Source of the DNA: an uncultured Actinomyces sp.
GTDB taxonomy: Bacteria; Actinomycetota; Actinomycetes; Actinomycetales; Actinomycetaceae
Length of the DNA: 64,000 nt
NCBI GenBank assembly: GCA_902373545.1
Contig: CABKMZ010000001.1
Location: forward strand, 1-64,000
Direction: 5' to 3'
In this document: in pieces, positions 6,770 through 15,078 of the stretch
How the letters are laid out: each line of letters opens with the position of its first letter
Position numbering within the stretch: the first letter of the stretch is position 1
Translations under genes and position numbers: made by a program
The notes under the pieces: generated by a model
What the model was told of the DNA's origin: nothing
The model's input: the letters and a program-made list of their open reading frames with translations, nothing else
The model's database searches: none

Positions 6770-9352
6770 ATGCAGATCTTGACACGCAACGAAGCAACAC
6801 ACCGCGCTGCCACCCTCGAGGTGTCCGCCATCGACGTCACCGTTGACGTCACGGGCGCCACCGATCCCTCCCAGGCGACCTATCCCGTCACCTCCGTCCT
6901 GACTCTCGTGGCCCGCGAAGAACGCACGTTCATCGACATCGCCGGGCAGGTCACCTCCGTCCTGCTCAACGGCGCGGAGCATCCTTTCGAGGACGACGAG
7001 GACCGCGTGTGGGTCGAGGGCCTGCCGGTGGGCCAGACCATCGCCCTCGAGGTGCGCGCGCTCGCCCACTACTCGCGCAGCGGCGAGGGCCTGCACCGCT
7101 ACACCGACCCCGAGGACGGCGAGGTCTACCTCTACACCCAGTTCGAGCCCAACGACGCCCACCGCGCATGGCCGTGCATCGACCAGCCCGACGTCAAGCC
7201 CGCGTGGACCTTCCACGTCGTCGCGCCCGCCCAGTGGGTCGTCTTCTCCAACGGCGTCGAGGTCGGCGCGCAGCCGGTGGACAACGGCGGCGTTCGCCGC
7301 GACTTTTCTGCGACGCCCCCGCTGTCCAGCTACATCACCGCGATCGTCGCTGGCCCCTGGTCCGTCGTCGAGGGCGGCACGTGGAGCGGCGGAGCCAGCG
7401 ACGGCGGGCACGTCGAGCTGGAGCTGCGCCTGGCGTGCAGGCGTACCCTCGCCCGCTACCTGGACTTCGAGGACGTTTTCGAAGTGACGCGCGCGGGCCT
7501 GGACTTCTTCCACGAGCGCTACGGCATCACCTTCCCGTGGGGTTCCTACGACCAGATCTACGTGCCCGAATACAACCTGGGCGCCATGGAGAACCCCGGC
7601 TGCATCACCTTCAACGAGGCCTACATCTCCCGTTCGACCCCCACCTTCTCGGAGCGCCAGCGCCGCGCGAACACGACCCTGCACGAGATGTGCCACATGT
7701 GGTTCGGCGACCTGGCTACCCCCGCCTGGTGGGACGACCTGTGGCTCAAGGAGTCTTTCGCCGAGAATCAGGGCGCCAGCGCGATCGCGAGCGCGACCCA
7801 GTACACGGGGGAGTGGGCGAACTTTGCGATGAACCGCAAGATCTGGGCCTACACGCAGGACCAGATGCCCACGACGCACCCGATTGCCGCCGACATCCCG
7901 GACGTGGCCGCCGCCAAGACGAACTTCGACGGCATCACCTACGCCAAGGGCGCCGCGGTCCTCAAGCAGCTGGTCGCGTGGGTCGGCGAGGACGCCTTCT
8001 ACGAGGGCGCACGCCGCTACTTCGACAAGCATCGCTTCGGCGCCACCTCCCTGGGTGATCTGCTCGAGGCGCTTGAGGCGGCCTCGAACCAGGAGCTGGG
8101 GTCGTGGAAGGACGCGTGGCTCGACACCCCCGGCCCTTCGACCCTGTCCGCCTCGTGGGTGACCGACCCGGTCGGCGCGATCTCGGACTTCACCCTGCAC
8201 CAGAGCGGACAGGCCTGCGCTGGCGTGCTGCGTCCCCACCGTGTGACCGTCTCGACGTGGCGCGCGGCGGACGGAGCCTTGGAGCGCACCCACGTTTTCG
8301 ACGTGCGCATCGACGGCGAGAGCGCACCCATCGATCCCGAGGGCGTGCTCGCCGTGCCCGGAGGCGCCGTCGGCGTCGACCTGGTCGTCATCAACGACGA
8401 CGACCTGACCTACGCGATTTCGCGCCTCGATGAGCGTTCCACCAACGTCGCGCTGGCCTACGTGGGCACGATCGAGGCGCCCATCACCCGCGCGGTCATC
8501 TGGGCCTCCCTGTGGAATGCCGTGCGCGATGGCCTGGCGGACCCGCGCCGCTTCATCGTCGCCGTCCTGGGTGCTGTGCCCGCCGAGACCGAGCCCGCGA
8601 TCCGCGATCGGCTCCTCCTCTTCGTTGGTGAGGCCATCTCGTCCTTTTTGCCCGGCAGCGCGCGCGCTCAGGTCCACGAGGAGGTTCTGGCCACCACCAG
8701 TCGCCTGTCCAAGGAAAGCGCCGAGACCGACGCTGACGCGTGGCGCGCCTACACGCGCGCCTTCATCGCCGAGTTCGCCGCCCGAGGCGGGGACGAGTTC
8801 GAAGCCGCCGTGCGCGCATGTGCGGCGTGCGAGAACCCGGATATCGCCTGGCGTGCACGCCGCGCACTGGCCGCCCGCGGGCTCGCCGACGAGCAGACGA
8901 TCGCCGCGTGGCGCGACGCTGACGGTTCCGGCGAGGCCGCTCGCATGAGCGCCGAAGCCCTGGCCTCCCTACCCGACGAAGCGGCCCGCTCTCGCGCATG
9001 GGAGTCGGTCAACTCCGACACGCTGTCCAACGACTACCTGAGCGCGACCCTCGCCGGCCTGCAGGCCTCCTCCTGGGTGGGCGCCAGCGGCATCCCCGAG
9101 GCCGTGGAACGCTTGCGCAGCTACTGGGAGTCGCACACGATCGGCATGTCGCTGCGCTACGCCGCTGGCGTTCTCGACCTTGGCGTGGACGTCGACCGCG
9201 AAGGCAGCGTCGAGGCCAGCGTGCACCTGCTGCGCTCCTGGCTCGCCGCCAACGAGGATGCTCCCGCGCAGCTGCGTCGCATCGTCGTCGAACACCTCGA
9301 CGACTTCGAGCGCCGCGAGCGCGTCCAGCGCCTCTGGGGAAGCGATCAGTGA
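6770..9352 (+). CDS. pepN: Aminopeptidase N (M1 family)
   Basis: 860 residues, normal for actinobacterial PepN. It is a zinc exopeptidase that removes N-terminal residues from peptides. The exopeptidase motif GAMEN is at 271-275; the zinc site HExxH is HEMCH at 305-309 with the third ligand E328 in KESFAE. The N-terminal beta domain and the long C-terminal helical ERAP1-like domain are both complete. The gene is divergent from the murE-type ligase. Its stop TGA overlaps the GTG of the next gene (GTGA), so the DUF881 gene is translationally coupled to it. Confidence 0.95.
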   Translation: MQILTRNEATHRAATLEVSAIDVTVDVTGATDPSQATYPVTSVLTLVAREERTFIDIAGQVTSVLLNGAEHPFEDDEDRVWVEGLPVGQTIALEVRALAHYSRSGEGLHRYTDPEDGEVYLYTQFEPNDAHRAWPCIDQPDVKPAWTFHVVAPAQWVVFSNGVEVGAQPVDNGGVRRDFSATPPLSSYITAIVAGPWSVVEGGTWSGGASDGGHVELELRLACRRTLARYLDFEDVFEVTRAGLDFFHERYGITFPWGSYDQIYVPEYNLGAMENPGCITFNEAYISRSTPTFSERQRRANTTLHEMCHMWFGDLATPAWWDDLWLKESFAENQGASAIASATQYTGEWANFAMNRKIWAYTQDQMPTTHPIAADIPDVAAAKTNFDGITYAKGAAVLKQLVAWVGEDAFYEGARRYFDKHRFGATSLGDLLEALEAASNQELGSWKDAWLDTPGPSTLSASWVTDPVGAISDFTLHQSGQACAGVLRPHRVTVSTWRAADGALERTHVFDVRIDGESAPIDPEGVLAVPGGAVGVDLVVINDDDLTYAISRLDERSTNVALAYVGTIEAPITRAVIWASLWNAVRDGLADPRRFIVAVLGAVPAETEPAIRDRLLLFVGEAISSFLPGSARAQVHEEVLATTSRLSKESAETDADAWRAYTRAFIAEFAARGGDEFEAAVRACAACENPDIAWRARRALAARGLADEQTIAAWRDADGSGEAARMSAEALASLPDEAARSRAWESVNSDTLSNDYLSATLAGLQASSWVGASGIPEAVERLRSYWESHTIGMSLRYAAGVLDLGVDVDREGSVEASVHLLRSWLAANEDAPAQLRRIVVEHLDDFERRERVQRLWGSDQ

Positions 9353-10203
9353 CGCCTCGTGGGCAGGCCCCGCGCGGGGCGGGGGACACGCCCGAGGCCA
9401 CCCAGGCCTCGTTCGTGGACCCCGCCGCCTCGATGTCGCTCCTGACGTCCCTCCTGGCCAACCCCCTCGACGCGGGCTACGTGCACTACCGCGCCGAACA
9501 CGGACCCACCCCCAACAGGTTCATCGGCCGCCTCGGGGTCTTCGTCGTGGCCGTCGCGCTGGGTTTTGGCTCCATCGTGGCCACCGCGTCCCTGCGCACA
9601 CCGGCCGGGGACGTCAAAGCCGACCTCAAGCACCAGGCGGCGCAGCGCTCGGAGCAGGTGGCCAGTCTGGACGAGGAGGTCCAATCCCTGGGCCGTGCGA
9701 TCGACCTATACTCGCGCTCGGACACCGTGACCGACACTGACCACGCGCTGGCGTTGGCCAGTGCGACTGTCCCTGTGTCCGGGCCAGGGATCACCGTCAC
9801 CCTGACGGACCGCGCCACCCCTGGCAAGGGCAGCGGCGCCGTGCGCGACCAGGACCTGGCCATGGTTGTCAACGCGCTGTGGGGGGCTGGCGCCGAGGCG
9901 ATCTCAATTAACGGCCAGCGCATCGGCCCCGCCACCTTCGTGCGCACCGCGGGCACGGTCATCCTGGTCAACATCACGCCCGTGTCCTCGCCCTACGTTG
10001 TCAGCGCGATCGGGGACTCGAACGCCCTGTCCGTCGCGCTCGTGCGTGGCAACACGGGCGACTACCTCTCCGCCGCACAGTCGATGACCGGCATGACCGT
10101 CTCCACGAAGGTCGCGCCCTCTCTGTCGATGGACGCCCTGGCCCCAACCAGCTCCCAATACGCCACTGCCATCACTGCCACGAACGAAGGAGGCACGTCG
10201 TGA
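9349..10203 (+). CDS. DUF881 membrane protein (first copy)
   Basis: 284 residues from the GTG overlapping the pepN stop. A cytosolic N-terminus of about 65 residues precedes one membrane helix (IGRLGVFVVAVALGFGSIVA). An extracytoplasmic coiled-coil stretch (HQAAQRSEQVASLDEEVQSL) leads into the DUF881 domain (GPGITVTLTDR, NALWGAGAEAISINGQRI, SPYVVSAIGD). DUF881 proteins flank the small basic protein Sbp in actinobacteria (Rv1823 and Rv1825 in M. tuberculosis); their function is not known but the context suggests the envelope or division site. The stop overlaps the Sbp start. Confidence 0.85.
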   Translation: MTPRGQAPRGAGDTPEATQASFVDPAASMSLLTSLLANPLDAGYVHYRAEHGPTPNRFIGRLGVFVVAVALGFGSIVATASLRTPAGDVKADLKHQAAQRSEQVASLDEEVQSLGRAIDLYSRSDTVTDTDHALALASATVPVSGPGITVTLTDRATPGKGSGAVRDQDLAMVVNALWGAGAEAISINGQRIGPATFVRTAGTVILVNITPVSSPYVVSAIGDSNALSVALVRGNTGDYLSAAQSMTGMTVSTKVAPSLSMDALAPTSSQYATAITATNEGGTS

Positions 10204-10532
10204 TTGCCGTCATCGGCCTGATCATCGGAATCGTCCTGGGGGTCCTGCTCGACCCGACCGTTCCCGCGTGGCTGGCCCCCTTCCTACCCGTCGCCGTCGT
10301 CGCCGGGCTCGACGCGCTCTTTGGCGCCGGGCGCGCCTGGCTCGAAGGCAAGTTCGCCGACCGTGTCTTCGTGACCTCTTTCTTCTGGAACGTGGTCGTC
10401 GCCTGCCTGCTCGTCTTCCTCGGCTCGCAGCTGGGTGTGGGCTCGGCCATGACGACCGCCGTCGTCGTGGTCCTGGGAATCCGCATCTTCTCCAACACCG
10501 CATCCATCCGTCGACTGCTGCTGAAGGCCTGA
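10200..10532 (+). CDS. sbp: Small basic protein Sbp (DUF1290)
   Basis: 110 residues, GTG start overlapping the previous stop. It has three or four hydrophobic helices with short loops, beginning IGLIIGIVLGVLLDPTVPAW and continuing VAVVAGLDALFGAGRAWLEGKF, the conserved signature of the DUF1290/Sbp family. In Firmicutes sbp lies near ftsAZ, in mycobacteria it is Rv1824. A multi-pass membrane protein, probably in complex with its two DUF881 neighbours. Function is unknown. Confidence 0.88.
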   Translation: MIAVIGLIIGIVLGVLLDPTVPAWLAPFLPVAVVAGLDALFGAGRAWLEGKFADRVFVTSFFWNVVVACLLVFLGSQLGVGSAMTTAVVVVLGIRIFSNTASIRRLLLKA

Positions 10533-10533
10533 C

Positions 10534-11349
10534 ATGAGCGATCAGACACCCCCTACGGGCACAGCAACAGAGGCTGAGCCGACCAAGCGTGCCGGTCAGG
10601 GCACACCCACACGGGCCGCTCACCGCGAGGCGCACAGCGGGCCTCGGCTCTGGGCGCGCGCCCGGGGAGCTTTCTTCGCGCTTCCCCGTGGCCTGCACGT
10701 CGTTATTCTCATCATCTTCATGATCCTGGGATTCGCCCTGGCCACGCAGGTGCGCGCCCAGCGCTCCGATCCTCTCGAAGGGCTCTCCGAACAGGACCTC
10801 GTGACCCTGCTCGACGAGCTGGGAACCCAGGAACAGAACCTGAGGGGCCGGCGCGGCGAGCTCTCTGAGGAACTGGCTAACCTGCAAAGCGCCGCCAGCG
10901 AGGCCGACGCGCGCGAGCAGGCCTCGGCCAAGGCCGCCCTGCAGGCGCAGATCGCCGCCGGCACGGTCGCGGTTCACGGCCCCGGGGTGAGCGTGACGGT
11001 CGTGGATCCGGGCTCCAACCTGAGCCCCACCCAGTTCGTGATGACGCTGGGGGAGCTGCGCAACGCCGGGGCCGAAGCCATCGACTTGAACGGCGTGCGG
11101 CTCACGACCCGCTCGGCGTTCACGGGCCAGGCCGGAGCGATCGTGGTTGACGGCATCCCCATCTCGGCGCCCTACACGTGGACCGTCATCGGCGACTCCC
11201 AGACCATCTCCACGGCTCTGGAAATTCAGGCCGGCTCGGCCTCACAGATGCGTGCCAAGGGAGCCACCGTCACGATCAGCCAGACGGACGACGTGACTAT
11301 CAACTCCCTCGCCACCCCGCGTCCCGCCCAATACGCGACCTACGAATAA
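10534..11349 (+). CDS. DUF881 membrane protein (second copy)
   Basis: 271 residues, starting one base after the Sbp stop. The cytosolic N-terminus (about 45 residues, basic) is followed by one membrane helix (GLHVVILIIFMILGFALATQ), a long coiled coil (SEQDLVTLLDELGTQEQNLR onward) and a DUF881 domain (GPGVSVTVVDPG, LGELRNAGAEAIDLNGVRL, APYTWTVIGD). It is a paralogue of the first copy and matches Rv1825. The sandwich DUF881-Sbp-DUF881 is conserved in actinobacteria and suggests one membrane complex. Confidence 0.85.
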   Translation: MSDQTPPTGTATEAEPTKRAGQGTPTRAAHREAHSGPRLWARARGAFFALPRGLHVVILIIFMILGFALATQVRAQRSDPLEGLSEQDLVTLLDELGTQEQNLRGRRGELSEELANLQSAASEADAREQASAKAALQAQIAAGTVAVHGPGVSVTVVDPGSNLSPTQFVMTLGELRNAGAEAIDLNGVRLTTRSAFTGQAGAIVVDGIPISAPYTWTVIGDSQTISTALEIQAGSASQMRAKGATVTISQTDDVTINSLATPRPAQYATYE

Positions 11350-11361
11350 ACGACCGGGACT

Positions 11362-11367
11362 TATAAT
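11362..11367 (+). promoter_or_regulatory. Possible -10 for garA
   Basis: TATAAT lies about 95 bases before the garA ATG but has no good -35 at 17 bases. A second candidate, TTTACA and TTATGA 17 bases apart, lies at about 11410-11438. Which one is used cannot be told from sequence. Confidence 0.3.
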
Positions 11368-11457
11368 GAAGTGGGAGGTCGCCGTGCCCGCGCCTGCGGC
11401 ATGGTGAACGTTTACACTTATATGACAGTCCCGTTATGAGATCTTTTGGAGCGCACT

Positions 11458-11892
11458 ATGTCTGACAACCAGCCTTTCGACCCCACAGCAACGTCCGTTT
11501 TCGGCGTGATGCCTTTCACGGATGACGTTGAGGAGGCTCCGGTTGCCCTGTCTGCTCGCGACCGTGAGGCTGTCGAGGCTCTGCCCGCTGGCTCGGCCCT
11601 GCTGATCGTTCAGCGCGGCCCCAACACCGGAGCCCGTTTCCTCCTGGATCCCGAGGTGACCAACGCGGGTCGCTCGCCCAGGGCCGACATTTTCCTGGAC
11701 GACGTCACCGTCTCGCGTAAGCACTGCCAGTTCATCGCCGCAAACGGTGGCCACATCGTGCGCGACTCCGGTTCGCTCAACGGCACGTACGTCAACCGTG
11801 AGCGCGTCGACTCCGTCCAGCTGCGCGCGGGCGATGAGGTTCAGATCGGCAAGTACCGCCTGACCTACCAGCCGTCGACCAAGCAGGCCTGA
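11458..11892 (+). CDS. garA: FHA-domain metabolic switch GarA/OdhI
   Basis: 144 residues from the ATG at 11458, 5 bases behind GGAGCG; an in-frame TTG at 11446 is rejected. GarA/OdhI binds and inhibits 2-oxoglutarate dehydrogenase and glutamate dehydrogenase until phosphorylated by Ser/Thr kinases, when its FHA domain folds onto its own phosphothreonine. The FHA domain is complete (AGRSPRADIFLDDVTVSRKH, then GSLNGTYVN). The N-terminal acceptor motif, ETTSVF in mycobacteria and corynebacteria, reads TATSVF: the second Thr (PknB-type site) is kept as T12, the first (PknG site) is Ala. Neighbouring genes match the Rv1827 locus. Confidence 0.92.
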   Translation: MSDNQPFDPTATSVFGVMPFTDDVEEAPVALSARDREAVEALPAGSALLIVQRGPNTGARFLLDPEVTNAGRSPRADIFLDDVTVSRKHCQFIAANGGHIVRDSGSLNGTYVNRERVDSVQLRAGDEVQIGKYRLTYQPSTKQA

Positions 11893-11893
11893 C

Positions 11894-12661
11894 GTGACGG
11901 GATCGGCTGCTCGTATCCGCGACGCGCGCCCGCAATCGGGCGCGACGTCGTGGCCTCACGACGCCGATCACTGCCCCGAGCTGTCGATTGGGCGCGTCGT
12001 TGAGGAACTGAAGGAAGAGTTCCCGGCGATTTCCCTGTCGAAGATCCGCTACCTGGAGAGCGAGGGGCTCGTGAACCCCGCGCGCACGGGGGCGGGCTAC
12101 CGCAAGTATTCCGCGGCGGACGTGGCGCGCCTGCGCTACGTCCTGGCGGAGCAGCGTGATTCTTTCACGCCGCTGAGTGTGATTCGCTCGCAGCTGGATG
12201 CCCTCGACGCGGGGCACACGCCCTCGCGCCGCCGTGTCGCCCAGATGGTGTCCTCCGAGGGGCAGACCGTGTCCCTGGGTGGTCGCCGGGCGATTCCCGC
12301 TTCCGATCTGGCCGACCTGACGGGCGTGGACAACGACGCGCTCGAACGCTACTCCCGCTTGGGCCTCATCACGCCGGACATGGCGGGATACTTCCCGGCG
12401 CGCTGCGTGCAGGCGGTGTCTGCCATCGCGCGCTTGGAGTGCGCAGGCGTCGACGTGCGCGTCCTGCGCGCGGTACGTCAGGGCGCAGAACGCAGCGCGG
12501 ATATCATTGATCAGACGGTGTCCTCCCAGAGGGGACGAGGCCGTGGCGCGGACCGTGAGAGGGCGCGCGCACGCGCGGTCGAGCTGGGCGAACTGTTCGC
12601 CGAGCTGCATCGAGACCTGCTGACGGTGGCCATTTCGGCACTGTCCGACGAGGGAGTCTAA
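11894..12661 (+). CDS. ftsR: MerR-family regulator, FtsR-like
   Basis: 255 residues, GTG start two bases after the garA stop. The N-terminal winged helix (LSIGRVVEELKEEF...SKIRYLESEGLVNPARTGAGYRKY) is MerR type; the second half repeats a helix-turn-helix-like region (IPASDLADLTGVDNDALERY). No metal- or redox-sensing cysteine cluster is seen. Position next to garA matches Rv1828 and C. glutamicum FtsR, an activator of ftsZ. The gene symbol rests on synteny and architecture. The bifunctional nuclease gene (Rv1829) that usually separates the two MerR genes is absent. Confidence 0.8.
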   Translation: MTGSAARIRDARPQSGATSWPHDADHCPELSIGRVVEELKEEFPAISLSKIRYLESEGLVNPARTGAGYRKYSAADVARLRYVLAEQRDSFTPLSVIRSQLDALDAGHTPSRRRVAQMVSSEGQTVSLGGRRAIPASDLADLTGVDNDALERYSRLGLITPDMAGYFPARCVQAVSAIARLECAGVDVRVLRAVRQGAERSADIIDQTVSSQRGRGRGADRERARARAVELGELFAELHRDLLTVAISALSDEGV

Positions 12662-12703
12662 CCCTCATCTTCAACCTGAGGGTTGGACGCGCCGGGGCGG
12701 TCG

Positions 12704-12732
12704 TTGACCACCTGGCATTAGTGCTCTAACGT
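12704..12732 (+). promoter_or_regulatory. Promoter of the second merR gene
   Basis: TTGACC (12704-12709), a 17-base spacer, and TAACGT (12727-12732). The spacer contains GGCATTAGTGCTCT overlapping the -10, a position MerR proteins often occupy. Start codon lies 41 bases downstream. Confidence 0.55.
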
Positions 12733-12773
12733 AGTCCTGTTTTCATCCCACACAATCGTCAAGGAGCCCCACA

Positions 12774-13328
12774 GTGAGCGCAGAAGCAAACGCCGCATCT
12801 CGGCAAGGCATGCTTTTCGGCGACCCGCTTGAGGGCATCGAAACAGACGAGGTCGGCTATCGCGGACCTATCGCGTGTAGCGCCGCTGGCATTACGTATC
12901 GCCAGCTCGATTACTGGGCGCGCACGGGGCTTTTGCAGCCGTCGATCCGCGCCGCGCGCGGCTCAGGCTCCCAGCGCCTGTACTCCTTCCGGGACATTCT
13001 GGTCCTCAAGGTCGTCAAGAAGCTGCTCGACGCGGGCGTGTCCCTCCAGCAGGTGCGCGTGGCCGTCGGCTCGCTGCAAAACAGGGGAGTGGATGACCTG
13101 GCGTCGATCACCCTCATGAGCGACGGGGCCTCCGTCTACGAGTGCACCTCCACCGATGAGGTCATCGATCTTCTACAGGGCGGTCAGGGCGTCTTCGGCA
13201 TCGCCGTGGGCCGCGTGTGGCGCGAGGTTGAGTGTTCCCTCGCCGAGCTGCCGCTCGAGCGTCCCGATGATCGCTCCTACGTCGACGATCTGGCTGTTCG
13301 TCGCCACGTCAAGCGCACCGCCTCCTAA
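12774..13328 (+). CDS. MerR-family regulator (Rv1830-like)
   Basis: 184 residues, GTG start behind AAGGAG. The MerR winged helix is ITYRQLDYWARTGLLQPSIR followed by SGSQRLYSFRDILVLKVVKKLL, and the C-terminal part (SDGASVYECTSTDEVIDLLQ) matches the Rv1830 group. Mycobacterial homologues lie at the same position after garA and the FtsR-like gene. Target genes are unknown here. It has its own promoter, unlike the preceding merR gene. Confidence 0.82.
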   Translation: MSAEANAASRQGMLFGDPLEGIETDEVGYRGPIACSAAGITYRQLDYWARTGLLQPSIRAARGSGSQRLYSFRDILVLKVVKKLLDAGVSLQQVRVAVGSLQNRGVDDLASITLMSDGASVYECTSTDEVIDLLQGGQGVFGIAVGRVWREVECSLAELPLERPDDRSYVDDLAVRRHVKRTAS

Positions 13329-13341
13329 AACCTACGCCACT

Positions 13342-13369
13342 CATGCCCGAGCCGCACGGCTCGGGCATG
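13342..13369 (+). terminator. Hairpin after second merR gene
   Basis: CATGCCCGAGCC and GGCTCGGGCATG form a perfect 12-bp stem with a GCAC loop, 14 bases after the stop. No T-run follows, so termination strength is uncertain. Confidence 0.5.
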
Positions 13370-13463
13370 ATGCTATTAGCGACGGGTCTCATCAGGCTTC
13401 TCGCGATGTTTGGCGCCAGCGATTCCGTGAGTGATCAGGACATCGCTCACCCCGAAAGCACCG

Positions 13464-13502
13464 AAGGCTGTGGGCCAGGCGTAGCGCCTGGCCCACAGCC
13501 TT
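13464..13502. terminator. Bidirectional hairpin between convergent genes
   Basis: A perfect 17-bp stem (13464-13480 with 13486-13502, loop GTAGC) lies between the merR gene and the leftward Hsp70 gene, 28 bases after the Hsp70 stop. T-rich flanks are weak on both sides. Confidence 0.6.
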
Positions 13503-13530
13503 ATCGTCATCAAGGTGGGGGAGAGGACCC

Positions 13531-15045
13531 TTACTTGCGGCCGAGCGGACGGCGGATCCTGTACGCGGTGTCCAGGTCAGTGATCTCGACGGTGACCATG
13601 CCGTTCTCGTCAACGATGTAGGACTCCTCGATGAGCGGCCCTTCTTCCGTACGCACGACCGGCACAGACGCCAGGTCGACGTCGCTGCGGCGCAGGTTCT
13701 GGTCGAAGGGGAAGATGATCTCACCGTAGGGCTGCAGGTCGCCGCGAGGAACCCAGGACTCATCGAAGGACGAGTACTCGACGAAACGGAAGTAGCCGAT
13801 GTTGTGGGCGGCGCGGTAGCAGCGCTTGATCGTCAGGGTCTCACCCGGAGCCAGCTCGGTGTTGGGCTCGAGCAGCGTGTCGAAGGAGATGAACGAACCG
13901 GCATCGCGCTCACGGAAAACGCCGACGCCGCGCGAGAGCTGCTCGCGCACCGTGTACGCGGCCTCCGGGTCAGCTCCGATGGCCAGGCCAATCGCGGTCG
14001 AGGCAGCCGTATGGGGCGAGCGGTGCACGCGTCGGCCGAAGCGGGCGCGCAGAATACGGGCGACGAGGGGAAGCTGCGAGCCGCCACCCACGACGTACAG
14101 GCCCGCGATATCGCCGCCGAGCTGTCCGACGCCGGAAGCGCCCGGCACGAGCAGGGGCTCCATGGCGTCCATGGTGGCGTTGACGAGAGCCGTTGCGTCC
14201 TCGTAGAACTCGGCAACGGTGATCGTCGTGGGCTCGCCGTCGACGGGCACGGTGATGAACTTCGTGGAGGGAGTCAGGGCCTCCTTAGCGCTGCGAGCGT
14301 CCTCGATGAGGCGCTCCCAGGCCTCGTCGCCGAGCAGACCAGAGTCGGTGCCAGCCGCCGCCGCGAGGCGGGTCGCAAGGATCACGTCGAAGTCGTCGCC
14401 GCCGACCAGGTTCAGGCCGCGCGAACCCAGGACCTCGTGCAGCGTGCCCGTCGCGGAGACGATCGATGCATCGAACGTGCCGCCGCCCAGGTCGTAGACG
14501 AGGATCGCCGTGCGCTTGGAGTTCAGGGTGCCCGCGTGGCGGTGCGTGTACTCAAAACCTGCGGCAGAGGGCTCGTTGACCATCGCCAGGACATCCCAGC
14601 CCGCGCGGCGGAAGGCCTCCAGGGTCAGGAATCGCTGCGCGGACCACGCGTGCGCGGGAATGCCGACGAGGGCCTCGAGCTTTTCGGAAGCGGGGAGGGA
14701 AGCCACGGAGGAGTTCGTGCGCAGCTGGCGGGCGACGTACGTCAGGAAGCCGGTCAGAGCGTCGAGTACGGAGATGCTGTGGTTTCCCAGGCGCAGCGTG
14801 GACGTGTCGGTCACCGAAGGATCCGACAACAGCCGCTTGAAGGAGCGCAGGTGGGGAGCGCCCTCACGTGCCGCATCCTCGGCGTCAAAGCCGTAGATCA
14901 GGCGGTCGCCGTCCAGGGCGAGGACCGACGGAATGAAGTCGACGGTGTCCTCTCGATTGTTGACGAAGGAGACGATTGGATAGTTCCCCCGATCAACAAT
15001 AGCGATCGCGGTTGTGGTGGTGCCAAAATCTACTCCAAGTCTCAT
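13531..15045 (-). CDS. Hsp70/DnaK-family protein with short C-terminal domain
   Basis: 504 residues from the ATG at 15045, shorter than DnaK (about 620). The actin-like ATPase is complete: phosphate 1 motif GVDFGTTTTAIA near the N-terminus, the ALVGIPAHAWSAQRFL and NEPSAAGFEY segments, phosphate 2 YDLGGGTFDAS and adenosine motif VVGGGSQLPLV. Only about 125 residues follow, enough for a reduced beta-sandwich but not a full lid. No DnaJ or GrpE gene is adjacent. It is probably a specialised chaperone; client unknown. TAGGGT lies 7 bases before the ATG, and the gene appears monocistronic. Confidence 0.85.
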   Translation of the reverse strand: MRLGVDFGTTTTAIAIVDRGNYPIVSFVNNREDTVDFIPSVLALDGDRLIYGFDAEDAAREGAPHLRSFKRLLSDPSVTDTSTLRLGNHSISVLDALTGFLTYVARQLRTNSSVASLPASEKLEALVGIPAHAWSAQRFLTLEAFRRAGWDVLAMVNEPSAAGFEYTHRHAGTLNSKRTAILVYDLGGGTFDASIVSATGTLHEVLGSRGLNLVGGDDFDVILATRLAAAAGTDSGLLGDEAWERLIEDARSAKEALTPSTKFITVPVDGEPTTITVAEFYEDATALVNATMDAMEPLLVPGASGVGQLGGDIAGLYVVGGGSQLPLVARILRARFGRRVHRSPHTAASTAIGLAIGADPEAAYTVREQLSRGVGVFRERDAGSFISFDTLLEPNTELAPGETLTIKRCYRAAHNIGYFRFVEYSSFDESWVPRGDLQPYGEIIFPFDQNLRRSDVDLASVPVVRTEEGPLIEESYIVDENGMVTVEITDLDTAYRIRRPLGRK

Positions 15046-15052
15046 AGCACCA

Positions 15053-15058
15053 ACCCTA
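15053..15058 (-). promoter_or_regulatory. Leaderless -10 of the Hsp70 gene
   Basis: TAGGGT on the minus strand, 7 bases before the ATG at 15045. Confidence 0.45.
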
Positions 15059-15078
15059 TCGCGCATTTCCCGCCGCTC

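Noticed and set aside
6716-8677. 653-codon open frame antisense to pepN
   Set aside because: A GC-rich shadow of the pepN frame: composition is dominated by Arg, Gly, Val and Asp with no family motif, while pepN has complete motifs.
11894-13328. MerR proteins as metal or redox sensors
   Set aside because: Neither protein has the cysteine pattern of metal-sensing MerR regulators, and their context matches Rv1828/Rv1830.
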